Assembly (NCBI GenBank): GCA_965233135.1
Contig: CBDDRM010000010.1
Span: 7,594-71,593, forward strand
DNA length: 64,000 nt
Direction: 5' to 3'
Source of the DNA: JACQAP01 sp965233135
Lineage (GTDB): Bacteria > Pseudomonadota > Gammaproteobacteria > Burkholderiales > JACQAP01
Part shown: piece by piece, positions 9,129 to 17,522 of the stretch
Position numbering within the stretch: position 1 is the first letter of the stretch
Layout: each line of letters opens with the position of its first letter
Made by a program: the position numbers and the translations under genes
The notes under the pieces: generated by a model
Seen by the model: only the letters and a program-made list of their open reading frames with translations
What the model was told of the DNA's origin: nothing
Databases searched by the model: none

Positions 9129-9727
9129 ATCGATGTGGAACGACTCATTCCATCCAAATAGCGTCATGGCCTCGCTGCTTCGCGTGGATTGCCGCCATCG
9201 CGTTTTTGCCGGTCGTTGGATGCGCCGCGCGGGCTAAACCAGATCGACCGCCCGAGCCCGCATCACGGCCGCCAGCGACCCAGTCGAGCGCAGGCAGCAC
9301 CATGTCGGTTGCCGATATCCGGGCGATCACCGCATACCACAACAGGGTGCGAGCTGATGTAGGTGTTGGTCCGCTGCGCTGGTCGGAGCAGCTGGCTCGT
9401 TATGCGCAAGCATGGGCGGACCACCTGGCCGGCTCTACCTGCCGCATAACGCACCGCGCGCAGAACGAGTATGGCGAGAATCTGTTTCAGGGCACGGCGG
9501 GATTCTATGGGGCCGTGGATGCAGCCAAGGCATGGGAGTCCGAAAAGAAAGATTATGGCGGCGGCGTCCTCACGCAATCCAGCGTGCGCCTGATTGGGCA
9601 CTATACGCAGATGGTGTGGCGCGACACGGCGAGCGTCGGCTGTGGGCAAGCGCAATGCAATCAGACCCTGATTGTGGCCTGCAATTACGATCCGCCCGGC
9701 AATTACCTCGGCCGACGCCCCTACTAA
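9125..9727 (+). CDS. CAP/SCP-PR1 domain lipoprotein
   Basis: A 200-residue secreted protein. Residues 1-35 form a signal peptide with a lipobox-like VVGC site, followed by a Pro/Ala/Ser-rich spacer to about residue 60, then a CAP (cysteine-rich secretory, antigen 5, PR-1) domain: AYHNRVRADVGV, WADHLAGSTC, GENLFQG, GHYTQMVWRDTASVGCG and ACNYDPPGNYLG. The CAP cavity residues (two His, two Glu) appear intact. Function in bacteria is poorly known; binding of small lipids or a periplasmic/extracellular role is possible. The start is coupled by ATGA to the isocitrate-lyase-family gene, an odd pairing with no functional link that I can name. Confidence 0.88.
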   Translation: MNRCGTTHSIQIASWPRCFAWIAAIAFLPVVGCAARAKPDRPPEPASRPPATQSSAGSTMSVADIRAITAYHNRVRADVGVGPLRWSEQLARYAQAWADHLAGSTCRITHRAQNEYGENLFQGTAGFYGAVDAAKAWESEKKDYGGGVLTQSSVRLIGHYTQMVWRDTASVGCGQAQCNQTLIVACNYDPPGNYLGRRPY

Positions 9728-9826
9728 AGCACGCTGCATGGCAAAAATCTGCGCCCTGCTGCAGGGAGGCCCGCAGACGCGGGCCGCCGGGCGGCGCGAT
9801 GTTAGGATGCCCCCCGGAGAATAAAC

Positions 9827-10792
9827 ATGCTCATAAACTGCGTTGCCTATCAGGCCGGCAACAAGCTGGCCGATATTCGTGTCGACGAAATCAGCGACTA
9901 TGTGAACCGCCCGGAATGTTTCGTCTGGGTGGCGTTGTTTGAACCTTCCAATGAAGAACTTCGCACGATGCAGGCGGAGTTCGGTCTGCACGAGCTGGCA
10001 GTCGAGGACGCGCGCCACGGGCATCAACGACCCAAGATCGAAGAGTACGGCGATTCGCTATTTGCCGTTCTGCAGATCGTCGAGATCGTGCAGAGCGAAC
10101 TGCAAGTCGGCGAAGTGGACGTATTTGTGGGGCGAAATTACGTCCTCTCGGTGCGCAGCCGCACCCAGCGCGGTTTGCTGGGCGTGCGCGAGCGTTCGGA
10201 GCGTGAACCTCAACTGCTCAACCTCGGCGCCGGCTACGTGCTTTACGCGATCACGGACGCCGTGGTGGATCGCTACTTTCCGGTGCTCGACGCGCTCGAG
10301 ATCGAGCTCGAGGAAATCGAAACCCGGATATTCGCTGGACAGAACAATCGCGCGATCATTGAATCTTTGTACTCGCTGAAGCAGAAGCTGATGACGCTGA
10401 AACATGCGACCAGTCCCTTGCTCGAAGCCATCAGCAAGCTCCACGGAGGACGCGTGCCCCAGCAGTGCGCGCGTCTGCAGGAATACTTCCGGGATATCTA
10501 TGACCATCTTGTCCGTCTCAATCAGTCCATCGAAAGCCTGCGCGAGATGGTGACTACCGCCATCACGGTAAATCTGTCGTTGCTCACCATCCAGGAAAGC
10601 GAAGTTACCAAGCGTCTGGCCGGCTACGCCGCGCTGGTGGCCGTGCCGACGCTGATCGCCGGCGTGTATGGGATGAATTTCAGGCATATTCCGGAACTCG
10701 ACTGGCGCTTGGGTTATCCTCTGGCGCTGGGCTTGATGGCATCGATCGATGGATATCTTTTCTATCGTTTCCGCAAATCGAAGTGGCTCTAG
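9827..10792 (+). CDS. corA: Magnesium/cobalt transporter CorA
   Basis: A 321-residue CorA-family divalent cation channel. The N-terminal cytoplasmic funnel (about 1-250) contains VEDARHGHQRPKIEEYG; the C-terminus has two membrane helices with the signature YGMNF between them (about residues 285-290), and the KSKWL basic end. It forms a homopentamer in the inner membrane and takes up Mg2+ and possibly Co2+ or Ni2+. The start ATG 9827 has a CCGGAG site 8 bases before. It is separated by 99 bases from the CAP gene and appears to be its own unit or the head of one with the downstream dehydrogenase. Confidence 0.93.
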   Translation: MLINCVAYQAGNKLADIRVDEISDYVNRPECFVWVALFEPSNEELRTMQAEFGLHELAVEDARHGHQRPKIEEYGDSLFAVLQIVEIVQSELQVGEVDVFVGRNYVLSVRSRTQRGLLGVRERSEREPQLLNLGAGYVLYAITDAVVDRYFPVLDALEIELEEIETRIFAGQNNRAIIESLYSLKQKLMTLKHATSPLLEAISKLHGGRVPQQCARLQEYFRDIYDHLVRLNQSIESLREMVTTAITVNLSLLTIQESEVTKRLAGYAALVAVPTLIAGVYGMNFRHIPELDWRLGYPLALGLMASIDGYLFYRFRKSKWL

Positions 10793-10857
10793 CGCGCGTC
10801 GTCGCACCAGGCGCGAGCAACTCGCGCCGCGATAAAAATGACACGGGAGAAACGGCA

Positions 10858-11913
10858 ATGTTGAGCTATGACGTAGTCGAATGGGGCAAGCCGCTGCAAA
10901 AAGCGGAGAAACCGACGCCGCGGCCCACTGGTACGGAAGTTCTGCTGAAACTCAAATTTTGCGGCGTCTGCCATAGCGATGTGCACATTCGCGACGGCTA
11001 TTTCGATCTGGGCGGCGGCAAGCGCTTCCACATGAGCGACCGCGGTATGCACCCCCCGGTAACGCTCGGGCACGAGCCTTTTGGCACCGTGATCGCGGCG
11101 GGAGCCGACGCAAAGGACGCTCCGATCGGTGAGGACCGGCTGGTTTGTCCCTGGATCGGTTGCGGCACGTGCGCGCGCTGCACCGAAGGCATGGACAATC
11201 ACTGCATGGCGCCGCGCTGGATTGGCATCCAGCGGGCCGGCGGTTATGCCGACCATCTCCTGGTGCCGCATTCCAAATATCTGGTGGATGCGAGCGGCAT
11301 CGACCCGATGTGGGCAGCCACTCTGTCCTGCTCCGGACTGACGACCTATTCGGCGGTGTCCCAATTGAAGCCGATCCCCCGGGAGGAATGGGTTGCGGTA
11401 ATGGGAGCGGGAGGCTTGGGCCTCATGGCCATCGAGATGCTCAAAGCCCTTGGCCATGAGCGCATCGCCGTGGTCGATATCGACGATAAGAAGTTGGCGG
11501 TGGCGAAACAGGAAGGTGCGGCAGCCATCATAAATGGGCGCGACCCGCAAGCGGCCAGGCAACTGCAGGAAGCCGCCGGCGGCCCTCTGTACGGTGCTGT
11601 CGATCTGGTGGGTGCTGCCGACACAGCCACCCTTGCACTGGGTGCGTTGCGCAAGGGCGGCAAACTCATCGTGGTCGGACTCTATGGCGGAGAAATTCCA
11701 GTCTCGCTCGTGCTGGTCGTGCAGCGCGCCTGGACCATTCGAGGATCCAGTGTCGGAACGGTGGCCGAGCTGAAAGAGGTCATATCGCTGGCGCGCGCAG
11801 GCAAGATCAACCCCATTCCTATCGAAAAGCGACCGCTGGCCGAAGTCAGCCGAACGCTCGATCAGTTGAAAGCCGGCAGCATCGTCGGCCGGGTTGTCGC
11901 GACAATCGACTGA
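10858..11913 (+). CDS. Zinc-dependent alcohol dehydrogenase
   Basis: A 351-residue medium-chain dehydrogenase. Catalytic zinc ligands are seen in FCGVCHSDVHIRD and in GHEPFGTV; the structural-zinc lobe is GCGTCARCTEGMDNHC; the Rossmann fold motif is GAGGLGLMAIEML with an acidic end (VVDIDD), which suggests NAD(H). Length fits the class. ATG 10858 is preceded by GGGAGA; an in-frame region upstream overlaps corA and has no site. Substrate unknown: medium-chain alcohols or aldehydes. It converges on the EF-hand gene. Confidence 0.88.
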   Translation: MLSYDVVEWGKPLQKAEKPTPRPTGTEVLLKLKFCGVCHSDVHIRDGYFDLGGGKRFHMSDRGMHPPVTLGHEPFGTVIAAGADAKDAPIGEDRLVCPWIGCGTCARCTEGMDNHCMAPRWIGIQRAGGYADHLLVPHSKYLVDASGIDPMWAATLSCSGLTTYSAVSQLKPIPREEWVAVMGAGGLGLMAIEMLKALGHERIAVVDIDDKKLAVAKQEGAAAIINGRDPQAARQLQEAAGGPLYGAVDLVGAADTATLALGALRKGGKLIVVGLYGGEIPVSLVLVVQRAWTIRGSSVGTVAELKEVISLARAGKINPIPIEKRPLAEVSRTLDQLKAGSIVGRVVATID

Positions 11914-11928
11914 TGCGCTGCGTTTGGG

Positions 11929-12216
11929 TCAAACGCTCAACAGCAGCACCTCCAGTTCGCGCAGGCTCAACTTGCCGTCGCGGTCGATATCGGCCTGATC
12001 GAATCGGCTAAGCAACCGGGGATCCTCCTCGCGTAATTCAGCGCGGCTGATCCGGCCATCGGCGTTGAGGTCTATTCGCAGCCAGATCGGGCGCACCTCT
12101 GCTGGCTCATAATGTTGGGCGCCGCCAGGCGGCGAATTGTGGGCCATGAGCCCGGTGGACGCCAGCATCAGGCAAGCGACGAGAAATCTGCAAAATAAAG
12201 CTACGGTGACGTTCAT
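11929..12216 (-). CDS. Small exported EF-hand protein
   Basis: A 95-residue protein with an N-terminal signal peptide (hydrophobic residues 5-25, ending near MAHN) and two EF-hand calcium loops: DLNADGRISRAE and DIDRDGKLSLRE, both with Asp at 1, Asp/Asn at 3, Asp at 5, Gly at 6 and Glu at 12. It is probably a periplasmic Ca2+-binding protein. ATG 12216 is preceded by GGGAG; a longer frame upstream has no site. It is transcribed towards the alcohol dehydrogenase. A short hairpin at 11920-11936 lies across its stop codon. Confidence 0.75.
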   Translation of the reverse strand: MNVTVALFCRFLVACLMLASTGLMAHNSPPGGAQHYEPAEVRPIWLRIDLNADGRISRAELREEDPRLLSRFDQADIDRDGKLSLRELEVLLLSV

Positions 12217-12452
12217 TCTTGCTCCCTGTACGTTGTTCACGCCGATGATGCTACGCTGCGGCGTGCATCGGCGACCTTGCCGCATCGTGCCAGCGCGAAG
12301 CGCGTTTGCCTATCAGTGCATTCGCCCAGGCACCAGGCGCCCGCGGCGGGATCCCGCGCGCTTGCGTGACATCAGGCTTGTCGCCGGGTGCGACGCGGTT
12401 ACTGGTGCCATGCGTAGCAGCGACCCGGCAAAAGGCATATCGGAGCGACAAG

Positions 12453-13856
12453 ATGAGCGATGAGACCGCTTTTTTATCAGCCACTGAACTGACGGGCCTG
12501 TTTCGTGCGAAGAAGGTCTCGCCGGTCGAAGTCATGCGCGCCACCATTGCGCGCGCGCAAACTTTGAACGCCCGCTTGAATGCGATCTGCACCCCGACAT
12601 TTGACGAGGCCATGCAGGCTGCGCGCGCGGCGGAGGCCGATGTCATGAAGGGCCGCCCGCTCGGCCTGCTGCATGGAGTACCGACCAGCATCAAGGATCT
12701 TTCCATGACACGAGGGGTGCGCAGCATGGCTGGCTCGCACATACATCGCAACCGCGTTCCCGATTTCGATCATGCGCACGTCGAGCGGCTGCGTTCGGCC
12801 GGGGCCATCTCGATCGGCAAGACCGCGGTTTCCGAGTTCGGCTGGAGCGGCGTCAGCCGCAGTCCGCTAACGGGTGTCACCCACAACCCCTGGATGCACG
12901 GCATGAACGCCGGGGCATCCAGTGCCGGCGCCGGCGTGTGCGCCGCTGCCGGCATCGGCCCGATACACCAAGGTTCCGATGGCGCCGGATCGATACGCAT
13001 GCCAGCGGCTTTCTGCGGTGTGTATGGCATGAAGCCTTCACACGGCCGCGTGCCCTACTGGCCGACACCCGCCAACGGGCTGATCTCGCACGTCGGCCCG
13101 CTCACGCGCACGGTCGCTGATGCCGCCTTGATGCTGCAGGCGATGGCGGGTCCCGATGACCGGGACATGACCAGTCTCGAATCCCCACCGCAGGATTTCG
13201 TTTCGCGCCTGGATGAGGGCATCGCCGGGCTCAAGGTTGCCTACAGTCCGGACCTCGGCTACCTGAAAGTGGATGCCGAAGTTGCCGATCCGGTGCGCCG
13301 GGCCGTGGCGGCGTTCGAGGAACTGGGTTGTGACGTCGAAGAGATCAAGCCGGGTTGGGAAAATCCGATCGAGATGGAACATCTGCATTTCTCGGCGAAT
13401 TTCACCAGCCGGCTGGGCCCTTTGCTTGCACAATGGGAAGAGCGCATGGACCCCGGCCTGGTCGCGCTGGTCAAGCACGGCGCGCAGTTCAGTGCCGCGG
13501 AATATTGCCGGATCGATGAAAAACGCCTGGCGCTATATGACAAGGTACGCGCGCTGTTCGAGCGTTACGACTTGCTGCTGACGCCGTCGCTGTCGGTTGC
13601 GGCGTTTCCGGTTGAACAACTGATGCCATCACATTGGGAGCAACATCCCTGGGACTGGATGCGCTGGGCCGGATTCAGTTATCCGTTCAATCTGACCTGG
13701 TTGCCGGCCGCGAGCTGTCCCTGCGGGTTTACTGCCGCAGGCTTGCCTGTTGGTTTGCAAATCGTCGCGGGGCGGCATCGCGACCTGCGCGTGCTGCAGG
13801 CGTCGCGTGCGTTCGAGCGCATCCGGCCCTGGGCCCAACATCGTCCGCCTTTCTGA
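12453..13856 (+). CDS. Amidase (amidase signature family)
   Basis: A 467-residue amidase-signature hydrolase. The Ser-cisSer-Lys triad is visible: Lys in VPTSIKDL, cis-Ser in the Ser-Ser pair of NAGASSAGAG, and the nucleophile Ser in GSDGAGSIRMPA. The cis-Ser loop departs from the common PGGSSGG form, with Ala replacing Gly. It hydrolyses an amide to acid and ammonia; substrate not predictable. I chose ATG 12453 because homologues start near SATEL; the frame extends upstream to 12306 without a good site. No gatB/gatC neighbour exists, so this is not the tRNA amidotransferase. Confidence 0.88.
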   Translation: MSDETAFLSATELTGLFRAKKVSPVEVMRATIARAQTLNARLNAICTPTFDEAMQAARAAEADVMKGRPLGLLHGVPTSIKDLSMTRGVRSMAGSHIHRNRVPDFDHAHVERLRSAGAISIGKTAVSEFGWSGVSRSPLTGVTHNPWMHGMNAGASSAGAGVCAAAGIGPIHQGSDGAGSIRMPAAFCGVYGMKPSHGRVPYWPTPANGLISHVGPLTRTVADAALMLQAMAGPDDRDMTSLESPPQDFVSRLDEGIAGLKVAYSPDLGYLKVDAEVADPVRRAVAAFEELGCDVEEIKPGWENPIEMEHLHFSANFTSRLGPLLAQWEERMDPGLVALVKHGAQFSAAEYCRIDEKRLALYDKVRALFERYDLLLTPSLSVAAFPVEQLMPSHWEQHPWDWMRWAGFSYPFNLTWLPAASCPCGFTAAGLPVGLQIVAGRHRDLRVLQASRAFERIRPWAQHRPPF

Positions 13857-14045
13857 CACTGTGTACTTGTAGGAGACGCTCTGCACGTTTCGGTACCAGT
13901 ATGACGCGCGGCCAACTCTGCCATCGATTGATTGCCGTTTTGACGACGTGCCGCCATGGCGAGGATTCGGGAAACTCATCGACCTACGGCGGCTATGTTT
14001 ACAATGCATCGTACACATGTCGAAAATTGCCAGGAAAGGGGAACG

Positions 14046-14453
14046 ATGCCATCGGGGAATGAGAAGGACTGGCTGGAAGACATCGAATTCTCGGATGCCT
14101 TCTGCAAGTTCGTCCAGGCGTCGATCCCGGAAAGCGATGCCGCCGAATTGCTGCTGCTGTTTTACGGCAAGCCAGAGGCGAGCTTCTCGACGGAGGAAGC
14201 TGTCGACAAACTCGGTCCGGTCATTTCCATGTCAAACGCTGCAAGGTATATGAAGATTTTTCACGCCCGCGGCCTTGTGCACTTTGCGGACGGACGATAC
14301 CGTTACAATTCGCAATCGGATGACGCGTCGCTTGTATCGGTGCTAGAGCGAGCCTATTCCCACCGACCCGTAACGCTGATCCGGATCATCTATGCATTGC
14401 GCGATTCCAAGATTCAGTCCTTCGCCGAAGCATTCAAGTTAAGGAAGGGCTGA
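14046..14453 (+). CDS. Winged-helix-like small protein, operon leader of DUF5985 pair
   Basis: A 135-residue soluble protein that I do not recognise by name. Residues about 25-95 have the helix pattern and the FADGRYRYN hairpin of a winged helix: ESDAAELLLLFYG, then FSTEEAVDKLG as a recognition-type helix-turn-helix. A transcriptional or modulator role is an inference. ATG 14046 is preceded by a strong AGGAAAGGGG site. It ends two bases before the first of two short membrane-protein genes, so the three genes form one tight unit. Confidence 0.7.
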   Translation: MPSGNEKDWLEDIEFSDAFCKFVQASIPESDAAELLLLFYGKPEASFSTEEAVDKLGPVISMSNAARYMKIFHARGLVHFADGRYRYNSQSDDASLVSVLERAYSHRPVTLIRIIYALRDSKIQSFAEAFKLRKG

Positions 14454-14455
14454 GC

Positions 14456-14722
14456 ATGATTACAGTCAATCTCGTACTTTACTTTCTTGCGGTTTTGACC
14501 AGCGGGGCCTGCATGGTGCTGTTGTTTCGGGCTTACGCAAGCAGCGGCATTCGGCTCTTGCTGTGGAGCGGACTCTGTTTCGTTGCGCTAACAGTCAATA
14601 ACGTACTTCTGTTCCTCGATCTGGTGATACTTCCCGATATCGATCTCAGGGCCTATCGGCTAACGGCCAACCTGATAGGCGTTCTACTTCTACTGTATGC
14701 GTTCATATGGGAGACAGAATGA
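14456..14722 (+). CDS. Small three-helix membrane protein (DUF5985-like)
   Basis: An 88-residue integral membrane protein with three predicted helices (about 4-26, 34-53 and 64-84) and almost no soluble part. It resembles the DUF5985 family, seen elsewhere as pairs of adjacent genes. No catalytic residues stand out. Its start is 2 bases after the upstream stop, with AAGGAAGGG before it, and its end overlaps the next gene. Confidence 0.75.
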   Translation: MITVNLVLYFLAVLTSGACMVLLFRAYASSGIRLLLWSGLCFVALTVNNVLLFLDLVILPDIDLRAYRLTANLIGVLLLLYAFIWETE

Positions 14723-14997
14723 TCGGATTTCTTTCCGGCGCCGTCGCCATGGGTTTTCTGATTGCGTCAGCATTTTTCCTGCGCTTCTGGTCAAAAACGG
14801 CCGACCGGTTTTTTCTGGCGTTTGCCATTGCTTTTTTTCTCATCGCGCTTAACCACGTATTTGCGAGCTGGCTCGGCGCCGCAGATGAGCGCGTCGGATA
14901 TACCTATCTGTTCCGGGTAATCGGGTTTATCCTGATACTGGCAGCGATCGTGGATAAAAATCTTTCACAGAAAAAGCGGCGTACCAACACTAAGTAG
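14719..14997 (+). CDS. Small membrane protein (DUF5985-like), second copy
   Basis: A 92-residue membrane protein, paralogous in layout to the preceding one: three helices (about 3-22, 30-52 and 64-84) with a basic tail (KKRRTNTK) that should face the cytoplasm. ATG 14719 overlaps the upstream TGA (ATGA) and has GGGAG at 14709; an in-frame ATG at 14707 is less well placed. The two proteins probably form a complex; the function is unknown. Confidence 0.75.
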   Translation: MIGFLSGAVAMGFLIASAFFLRFWSKTADRFFLAFAIAFFLIALNHVFASWLGAADERVGYTYLFRVIGFILILAAIVDKNLSQKKRRTNTK

Positions 14998-15001
14998 ACG
15001 C

Positions 15002-15592
15002 TCATTCCGTTGACGCGCGTTGATATTGACGAGCAAAAAATCTTACTTGCGGCATGAAAGTCCGGAAATCCGATTCGAATGCGCTGTAGTGCTCCACCAG
15101 CTCGTCGGCCGAGTGTGTTAGAGGGTTCTCTCGTTGCAGCCGTTGGCCCATGCGATCCAGCGCGGTATGAATCGAATCGATCTCGGCATAGGACCCAAGC
15201 CAGTTCCCCTGCGACATCGCCGGCGCCATCCGTTGAAGTCTCTCCGGGAGAACCGCGTGCTGCCGTGTGAGGATCGCGTAAATTCTGGCAGTAAATGCTT
15301 CGAGCGGTTCGTCATGAAATTCGCACCAGTACTTCGCCAGGAAATGATCGTAGAACATATCCAGCATGATGCCGGCGTAGCGGCGGCGCAGCGTGCTGAT
15401 GCGAGATTTGCTCTGCAGCACAATGGGATGTGCATCAGTGAAACTGTCGATCTTACGGTGCAGCGATATCGCACGCGTGACGGCTGCACCATAACGCGCA
15501 TCGAGTGGTCCCTTCACGAAATCGCCCAGCAAGCTGCCCAGCCACGCCTCTTCGGTGGGCTCCGACAGATACAGGTGGGCGAGGTAGTTCAT
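15002..15592 (-). CDS. acpH: ACP phosphodiesterase (AcpH, DUF479)
   Basis: A 196-residue protein starting MNYLAHLYLS, the family signature. It also has GSLLGDFVKG, HRKIDSFTDAHP and LDMFYDHFLAKYW, which carry the HD-like metal ligands. AcpH removes the 4'-phosphopantetheine arm from acyl carrier protein. Length is normal. A longer frame to 15616 exists, but ATG 15592 matches the conserved N-terminus. It converges on the DUF5985-like operon. Confidence 0.9.
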   Translation of the reverse strand: MNYLAHLYLSEPTEEAWLGSLLGDFVKGPLDARYGAAVTRAISLHRKIDSFTDAHPIVLQSKSRISTLRRRYAGIMLDMFYDHFLAKYWCEFHDEPLEAFTARIYAILTRQHAVLPERLQRMAPAMSQGNWLGSYAEIDSIHTALDRMGQRLQRENPLTHSADELVEHYSAFESDFRTFMPQVRFFARQYQRASTE

Positions 15593-15659
15593 GAGAGTGT
15601 CATCGGTGATCGGCAATCGGTGGCGGGATCGGCGGAGATGTCTGGCGAACGATTGAATC

Positions 15660-15704
15660 TTTACCCGTTGTTGCCGGTTACTGTTTACCGTTCACCGTTC
15701 TGGG
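15660..15704. repeat. Short degenerate GTGAACGGT-type repeat
   Basis: On the minus strand this spacer reads as three or four degenerate copies of an eight- to nine-base unit (GAACGGTGAACGGTAAACAG). Similar units occur at 52823-52842 and 52890-52919. It contains no gene. Confidence 0.4.
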
Positions 15705-17012
15705 TTATCGCCGCGGCGATGACTCCATATAGTCCAGCGTCAGATTCAGCAGGGCGCGTACCCCGAGCTTCATGGCGGCGTCTTCGACCTTGAAACGCGG
15801 CGAGTGGTTATAGGCTACTTTTGCCATATCGGTTCCTTTTGGCGAACCGCCGAGGAAAATAAACAGCCCCGGTGCCTGCTGCGCGAAAAATGAGAAATCT
15901 TCCGCGCCGGTGGTTTTGGGACGCAGCACGACGTTGCCCTCGCCGGCTACGCGCCTGAGCGTGGGCAGCATGCGCTCGGTCAGATCCGGATCATTGACCG
16001 TGACAGCATAGGGCTTTTCGATGGAGACGACTGCGGTCGCGCCGCTGGCGGCAGCGATGTTTTCAGCCGTGAGTTTGATCCGGCGGTGGATATCGTCGCG
16101 CATATTCTCATCGAACGTGCGTACCGTGCCCACCATTTCGACTTTATCGGGAATGATGTTGAAACGATTTCCGCCGTCGATGCCGCCGATCGATACCACG
16201 GCAGGTTCGTGCGTGACATTGACCTGGCGGCTGACGATGGTCTGCATTCCCAGCACGATTTGCGAAGCAACTACGATCGGGTCGACGCCCGACCAGGGTG
16301 CGGAGCCGTGTGTCTGCCGCCCTTGCACCGTGATGCGCACGACATCGGCGGCTGCCATTGCGGGCCCCGGACGATAACCGATGGTGTTGGTTTCGATGAT
16401 GGAGGTGATATGCAGGCCGAACACGGCGTCAGGCTTGGGGTTTTGCATCGCGCCTTGTCTCACCATCAACGCTGCGCCGCCTTCCTCGCCGGGCGGCGGC
16501 CCCTCCTCGGCTGGCTGGAACAGAAACTTGACCGTGCCGGGCAATTGGTCTTTGACCGCGGCAAGCGCTTCAGCTACTCCCATCAGGATCGCGACGTGAG
16601 TATCGTGACCGCACGCGTGCATCACGCCCGTCTCCTTGCCCGCCCAGATCGTCCGGACTTTCGAGGCAAACGGCACACCGGATTCTTCTGTAACCGGCAG
16701 CGCATCCATGTCAGCGCGCAGCGCTACGACCGGACCCGGCTTGCCGCCTTCGAGCAGCGCGACGATGCCGGTATGCGCAACGCCGGAGCGAACCTCGAAA
16801 CCCAGCCGCCGCAAATGTTCGGCAACGATGCCGGCGGTACGGATTTCCCGGTTCCCCAGTTCAGGATTGCGGTGGAAATCATGCCGCCATGCGATGACTT
16901 TCGGCTCCAACTGGTCGGCGAGCCGGTCCAGGCGAACCCTGAGCTCGTCACCCAGCGCAACGTTGGATGTGAGCGTGAGCAGTGTGGCGGCCAAGGCTAA
17001 TGCGCGATGCAT
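15705..17012 (-). CDS. Secreted M20 family amidohydrolase/peptidase
   Basis: A 435-residue metallohydrolase of family M20D (hippurate hydrolase/IAA-amino acid hydrolase type). Residues 1-21 are a Sec signal peptide ending ALG. Metal and catalytic motifs: WRHDFHRNPELGNRE, HACGHDTHVAIL (Cys and His ligands), PAEEGPPPGEEGG (catalytic Glu pair) and the C-terminal TTGAEDFSFF. The lid domain lies about 205-315. It probably cleaves N-acyl amino acids or small peptides in the periplasm. ATG 17012 is preceded by AAGGAG; the upstream extension to 17066 lacks a signal-peptide fit. Confidence 0.92.
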   Translation of the reverse strand: MHRALALAATLLTLTSNVALGDELRVRLDRLADQLEPKVIAWRHDFHRNPELGNREIRTAGIVAEHLRRLGFEVRSGVAHTGIVALLEGGKPGPVVALRADMDALPVTEESGVPFASKVRTIWAGKETGVMHACGHDTHVAILMGVAEALAAVKDQLPGTVKFLFQPAEEGPPPGEEGGAALMVRQGAMQNPKPDAVFGLHITSIIETNTIGYRPGPAMAAADVVRITVQGRQTHGSAPWSGVDPIVVASQIVLGMQTIVSRQVNVTHEPAVVSIGGIDGGNRFNIIPDKVEMVGTVRTFDENMRDDIHRRIKLTAENIAAASGATAVVSIEKPYAVTVNDPDLTERMLPTLRRVAGEGNVVLRPKTTGAEDFSFFAQQAPGLFIFLGGSPKGTDMAKVAYNHSPRFKVEDAAMKLGVRALLNLTLDYMESSPRR

Positions 17013-17522
17013 GAACGGCTCCTTGCGGATCAGTGGGATGGTGCAGTGTGGTGCGCCGCATGGCATGAGTCAATGCACGCCGCCGCGCCGTTGCATCGAC
17101 CGGCATCGCTCGGCAGGCAAGCGATCGAAACGAGGACTCGATGCCTCCCGACCGCGCAGCTCACCATACGGCAGGAGTTGAAAATAGACCACAGGGACTA
17201 ATGCATCGCCCTTTACAGGGCACTCGTACAGGAACAAACTTCAGTCTGGCGGCCGGGACTGGGTTTCAGTCGCTTGGTGAAAGGCGATGATAAGGCGGTT
17301 CTGACCGCCTTGAATAGCACGGACCCGATGCAGCATCAGGGGCTCCGTCGTTAAAACCTCCCACCTTGAGAGCCTGGTCAGGGCTCAACTGCGGTCCGCG
17401 CGATCGCAGTCAAAACTTGGACGACAGCCCCGGCGCCTCACTACTCCTTGCGCGTGCCTTGTCAGCGCTGCCTGCGCGCTACGCGTTACAATGGGCCTCA
17501 TCCAATCTTCCGGGGATTTTCA
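17013..17522. other. 510-base intergenic region with structured segment
   Basis: There is no open frame with a plausible start and domain here on either strand. The first part must hold the leader of the minus-strand M20 gene. The middle (17292-17410) is a run of hairpins described separately. The end has a TACAAT -10-like hexamer at 17487-17492 ahead of the Sel1 gene, but no -35 at the right distance. Confidence 0.6.
17292..17410 (+). ncRNA. Candidate structured RNA, four consecutive hairpins
   Basis: Four hairpins stand one after another: 17292-17311 (8-bp stem AAGGCGGT/ACCGCCTT), 17319-17348 (stem ACGGA..TCCGT with an inner GATG/CATC helix), 17366-17388 (TTGAG..CTCAA with inner CCTG/CAGG) and 17388-17410 (ACTGCG/CGCAGT). 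Between the second and third lies TTAAAAC then CACCTTGA, an order reminiscent of the 3' half of 6S RNA. I could not find a closing stem joining the two ends, so a 6S assignment is weak; an mRNA leader for the Sel1 gene is an alternative. Strand is a guess. Confidence 0.3.

Noticed and set aside
11920..11936. Hairpin GCGTTTG/CAAACGC between convergent genes as a terminator
   Set aside because: Short stem, overlaps the EF-hand stop codon and has no T-run on either strand.
12453..13856. GatA subunit of the tRNA amidotransferase
   Set aside because: No gatB/gatC nearby and the cis-Ser loop and C-terminus differ from GatA; a general amidase is the safer call.
17215..17410. Complete 6S RNA gene
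   Set aside because: Local motifs are similar, but I could not pair the ends into the long closing stem or place the central bubble; kept only as a structured-RNA candidate.
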